37,786 nt of DNA. Source: an uncultured Oscillospiraceae bacterium (lineage in GTDB: Bacteria; Bacillota; Clostridia; Oscillospirales; Oscillospiraceae). Numbering within the stretch: position 1 is the first letter of the stretch; the number at the start of each line of letters is the position of its first letter. The DNA lies in assembly GCA_944387285.1 (NCBI GenBank), contig CALXEH010000019.1, positions 1 through 37,786 on the forward strand. Reading direction: 5' to 3'. Of the stretch, positions 35,557 to 37,786 are shown piece by piece. Made by a program: the position numbers and the translations under genes. The notes below the pieces were generated by a model. The model saw only the letters and a list, made by a program, of their open reading frames with translations, made no database searches and had not been told where the DNA came from.

Positions 35557-36453
35557 TCAGTCCTCCTTCCCCTCGAAGAACTGCTGCTGGATGAGGTGGA
35601 TAAACAGTATCACGAGCAGCAGCAGAATGGCTATCGCGCAGGCGTAGCCTATGCGGTAGTCCTGGAATGCGTAGGAATATATGACGTATGCGATCGTAGA
35701 CGTGGCGTTGAAGGGCCCGCCGCCGGTCAGCTTGTAGACGATGTCGAAGGCCTGGAAGGACCAGATGATACCCAGGGTGACGTTCATGTAGGTGATGGGC
35801 TTGAGCAGCGGCGCGGTGATGTGCCAGAACCTCTGCCTCGGCGTGGCGCCGTCGATTATAGAGGCCTCGCGCACGTCCACCGAGACGTTCATGATGCCCG
35901 CGTAGAAGATGATGGTGAAGTAGCCCACGCTCTTCCACACCGCGACGATGGAAACGCAGATGAGCGCCGTCTTGGGGTCGCCCAGCCAGTTCATGCCCTT
36001 GATGCCGAAGAGGCCCAGAAACTCGTTGATGAGGCCGCCCTTGTCGGCATAGATGATCTCCCACACCGTGGCCGCCGCAACGTAGCTCACCAGCGTGGGG
36101 ATGAAGATGACGCTGCGCAGGAAGCGCCCGTAGCGGTTGTTCAGGTACTCCGCCAGGAAGTTAGCCACGAACATCGCCAGCAGCGTCTGCAGCGGCACGG
36201 TTATGATGACGTAGATGACCGTGTTCCACAGCGCCTTGCGCAGCTGAGAGTTGGTAAACAGCTTCTCGTAGTTCTGCAGCGCGACAAAGGTGGGTGACTG
36301 CGCCAGATTGTAGCTCGTGAAGCTGTAGTAGAGGGTCATAAAAATAGGCAATATGCAGAAGGCCAGGATAATCAGCATACCCGGGCTTATGTAGGCTATG
36401 CCGTAGGCCGCCTGCCGCCGCATGAGAGGCGAGCGCCGCCTCGCGTTGTTCAT
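35557..36453 (-). CDS. carbohydrate ABC transporter permease (MalF/UgpA type)
   Basis: This CUT1 permease of about 298 aa has six membrane segments and the EAA-loop variant REASIIDGATPRQRFWHITAP, which contacts the ATPase. It pairs with the MalG-type protein encoded 3 nt downstream. The ATG at 36453 follows GGTGA and gives a normal N-terminus (MNNARRRSPLMRRQAAYG). TTG or GTG codons up to 36474 are possible but have weaker sites. A hairpin separates it from the binding-protein gene upstream, which probably lowers expression relative to it. Confidence 0.9.
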   Translation of the reverse strand: MNNARRRSPLMRRQAAYGIAYISPGMLIILAFCILPIFMTLYYSFTSYNLAQSPTFVALQNYEKLFTNSQLRKALWNTVIYVIITVPLQTLLAMFVANFLAEYLNNRYGRFLRSVIFIPTLVSYVAAATVWEIIYADKGGLINEFLGLFGIKGMNWLGDPKTALICVSIVAVWKSVGYFTIIFYAGIMNVSVDVREASIIDGATPRQRFWHITAPLLKPITYMNVTLGIIWSFQAFDIVYKLTGGGPFNATSTIAYVIYSYAFQDYRIGYACAIAILLLLVILFIHLIQQQFFEGKED

Positions 36454-36485
36454 ACCATTCACCACGCCTTGCAAAGAATAAGGAG

Positions 36486-36522
36486 AAACCGGGCAAAGTC
36501 GTTCTCCGGCCCTGCCCGGTTT
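36486..36522 (-). terminator. intercistronic hairpin between binding-protein and permease genes
   Basis: A 10-bp stem AAACCGGGCA/TGCCCGGTTT (36486-36495/36513-36522) with a 17-nt loop follows the binding-protein stop. There is only a weak T-run on the minus strand. It probably acts as a partial terminator or mRNA stabilizer that raises binding-protein levels over the permeases. Confidence 0.55.
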
Positions 36523-36536
36523 CCGGGTCTATGCTG

Positions 36537-37786
36537 TTACTGCTTTATCTGGTCGTTGTAGTAGGTCATGGTCTCGCTGATGACCTGCTCAGGAGTGAGC
36601 TGGCCCATGAGCATGCCCTGGACATTCTGCTGGAAGGTGTCCATGAAGGAGGCGCTGCCCTCGAAGGACGGCACGGCATACATGGCGTCGGCGTAGTCGA
36701 CGTACATGCTCTGGAACGGCTCGGGCTCGGTGTAGGTGGCGTCGGTGGTCAGGGACGGCATGCCGTAGATCTCAGTGTGGAAATCGTCCATGCACGCTGC
36801 GCTGGTGATGTACTTGATGAGCTTGGCAGCCAGGTCGGGCGCCTCGCAGAACTTGCTGATGGCGAGGGAGTCAACGGAGAAGTTGGTGGCGGCGCCGGCC
36901 GGGCCCTCGAGCGCGAAGATGCACTCCCAGTTGATGCCCGCGCTGGTGAAGCTGCCGCTGGTGCCGGTGCCCACGATGACTATCGCGGTCTCGCCGTTGG
37001 CGAACTTGCCGCCCGGGTCGTCCATGGAGACGGCGCTCTCGTCGAGGATGTCGGCGTCACGCAGCTTCTTGATGAAGTTCAGGGCCTCGAGCGTGGCCTC
37101 GCTGTCCATGTTCAGCTCGCCGGTCTCGGTCAGCACGGAGCCGCCGGCCTGGAAGAAGAAGGGCCAGAAGCTGGTCAGCAGCGCGGAAACGCCGTTGGAA
37201 GCGCCCCAGGAAGAGGTGAAGGGCATGACATCGGGGTTGGCCTCCTTGAGCGCGAGGCAGACATCATAGAACTCGTCCCAGGTCTTGGGCAGCTCGGTGA
37301 TGCCCGCGGCCTCGAGCATATCCATGTTGAAGTACATGACGCAGGGGTTGCCCGGCATCATCGGGAAGGTGCACAGCTCGCCGTTGGAGTTGTAAGCGCC
37401 CTGCTCCAGATACAGATAGAGGTCATAGTCCTCCTCGGTCAGGTAGGAGTCCAGGGGAACTATCAGGTCGGCGGCGATGATGTCGTAGTATTCGGTGACA
37501 TAGACGACGTCCGGGCCCTCGGCGGAGAGCAGGCCGGTGTAGATGTTCGTCGCATAGTCGGTCCAGCTCTGAATCTCGACCTTAATGGTGCAGTTGTTCT
37601 CAGCCTCGAAAGCGTCAAACTTCTCGTTCCAGAAATCCTCGTCGCTGATGCCGTCGCCGAACTGGTAGACAGGCAGCCAGACGGTCAGCTCGGTGGCAGC
37701 GGCGTCGCCGCCCTGGTTGTCGTCCGTGCCGGGAGCGTCGGTCGCGTCGGCAGGCGGCTCGGTCGGGTCAGATGCGGGCGTGCCGC
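36537..37786 (-). CDS. extracellular solute-binding protein, family 1 (5' end missing)
   Basis: The frame is open from the right edge to the stop at 36537, about 416 codons. The first ATG in the window (37361) is internal, because reading continues upstream through TELTVWLPVYQFGDG and a Pro/Asp/Thr-rich linker (PADATDAPGTDDNQGGDA) typical of lipoprotein binding proteins just after the signal peptide, which lies outside. Typical family-1 parts are GLLSAEGPDVVYVTEYYD, MMPGNPCVMYFNMDMLEAAG, LPKTWDEFYDVCLALK and the C-terminal SETMTYYNDQIKQ. It supplies an oligosaccharide or amino-sugar ligand to the CUT1 permeases. The ligand is unknown; operon partners suggest a murein-derived sugar. Confidence 0.92.
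   Translation of the reverse strand, partial: GTPASDPTEPPADATDAPGTDDNQGGDAAATELTVWLPVYQFGDGISDEDFWNEKFDAFEAENNCTIKVEIQSWTDYATNIYTGLLSAEGPDVVYVTEYYDIIAADLIVPLDSYLTEEDYDLYLYLEQGAYNSNGELCTFPMMPGNPCVMYFNMDMLEAAGITELPKTWDEFYDVCLALKEANPDVMPFTSSWGASNGVSALLTSFWPFFFQAGGSVLTETGELNMDSEATLEALNFIKKLRDADILDESAVSMDDPGGKFANGETAIVIVGTGTSGSFTSAGINWECIFALEGPAGAATNFSVDSLAISKFCEAPDLAAKLIKYITSAACMDDFHTEIYGMPSLTTDATYTEPEPFQSMYVDYADAMYAVPSFEGSASFMDTFQQNVQGMLMGQLTPEQVISETMTYYNDQIKQ

Noticed and set aside
37359..37361. ATG at 37361 as start of the solute-binding protein
   Set aside because: The frame is open upstream to the window edge and encodes typical binding-protein sequence, so the gene is partial and this Met is internal.

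Overview
The window is GC-rich by eye, with compact, often overlapping genes, good Shine-Dalgarno sites and consensus-like sigma-A promoters. It carries the sporulation genes yunB and cotJ, a PPi-type phosphofructokinase, a Ni carbon-monoxide dehydrogenase and many lipoprotein signal peptides. Together these point to an anaerobic, spore-forming Clostridia bacterium, probably a gut-type member of the Oscillospirales. The species cannot be named from the sequence alone. No tRNA, rRNA, CRISPR array, transposase or prophage was seen.

Layout: (1) 1-8700 is mostly housekeeping. It holds the 5' part of rnpB (minus), a YczE-like membrane protein, murD overlapping a PLP-dependent 'aluminium resistance/methionine gamma-lyase' family gene, a 313-nt gap with palindromic repeats, yunB, ligA, a small membrane protein and a MATE exporter. 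(2) 8711-11960 (minus) is a translationally coupled operon cooC - ferredoxin - cooS, a stand-alone CO dehydrogenase unit. (3) 11993-21553 has two overlapping LysR genes (minus), the second divergent from a plus-strand operon encoding a sugar-type ABC importer (binding lipoprotein, ATPase, permease) followed by three alpha/beta hydrolases. One of these is a lipoprotein esterase and the last resembles subtype-B tannases. I read this as a scavenging locus for acylated or galloylated plant glycosides. (4) 21586-22637 (minus) is cotJ, with CotJA and CotJB apparently fused. (5) 22771-27307 has pfp and fba firing from face-to-face overlapping promoters, then a P-type ATPase homologue that has lost most catalytic motifs and a small Zn-ribbon protein. 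(6) 27378-30689 (minus) is a DUF4358 lipoprotein, an MBOAT O-acyltransferase and a DHHW protein, a surface-polymer acylation set. (7) 30788-31789 (minus) is a XerC/D-type tyrosine recombinase. (8) 31938 to the right edge (minus) is a sugar ABC importer (binding protein cut by the edge, two permeases), a GNAT_C-type acyltransferase, a MurR/RpiR regulator and an L-Ala-D/L-Glu epimerase, which reads as a peptidoglycan-fragment uptake and recycling operon.

The most unusual items are four: the full-length but catalytically degenerate P-type ATPase; the ABC ATPase at 15623-16765, whose first nucleotide-binding domain has lost its middle by an apparently exact in-frame deletion between two similar short motifs; the transporter/esterase/tannase locus, in which the binding protein and the secreted esterase seem to share an accessory beta-rich domain; and the symmetrical, mutually overlapping pfp/fba promoter pair.
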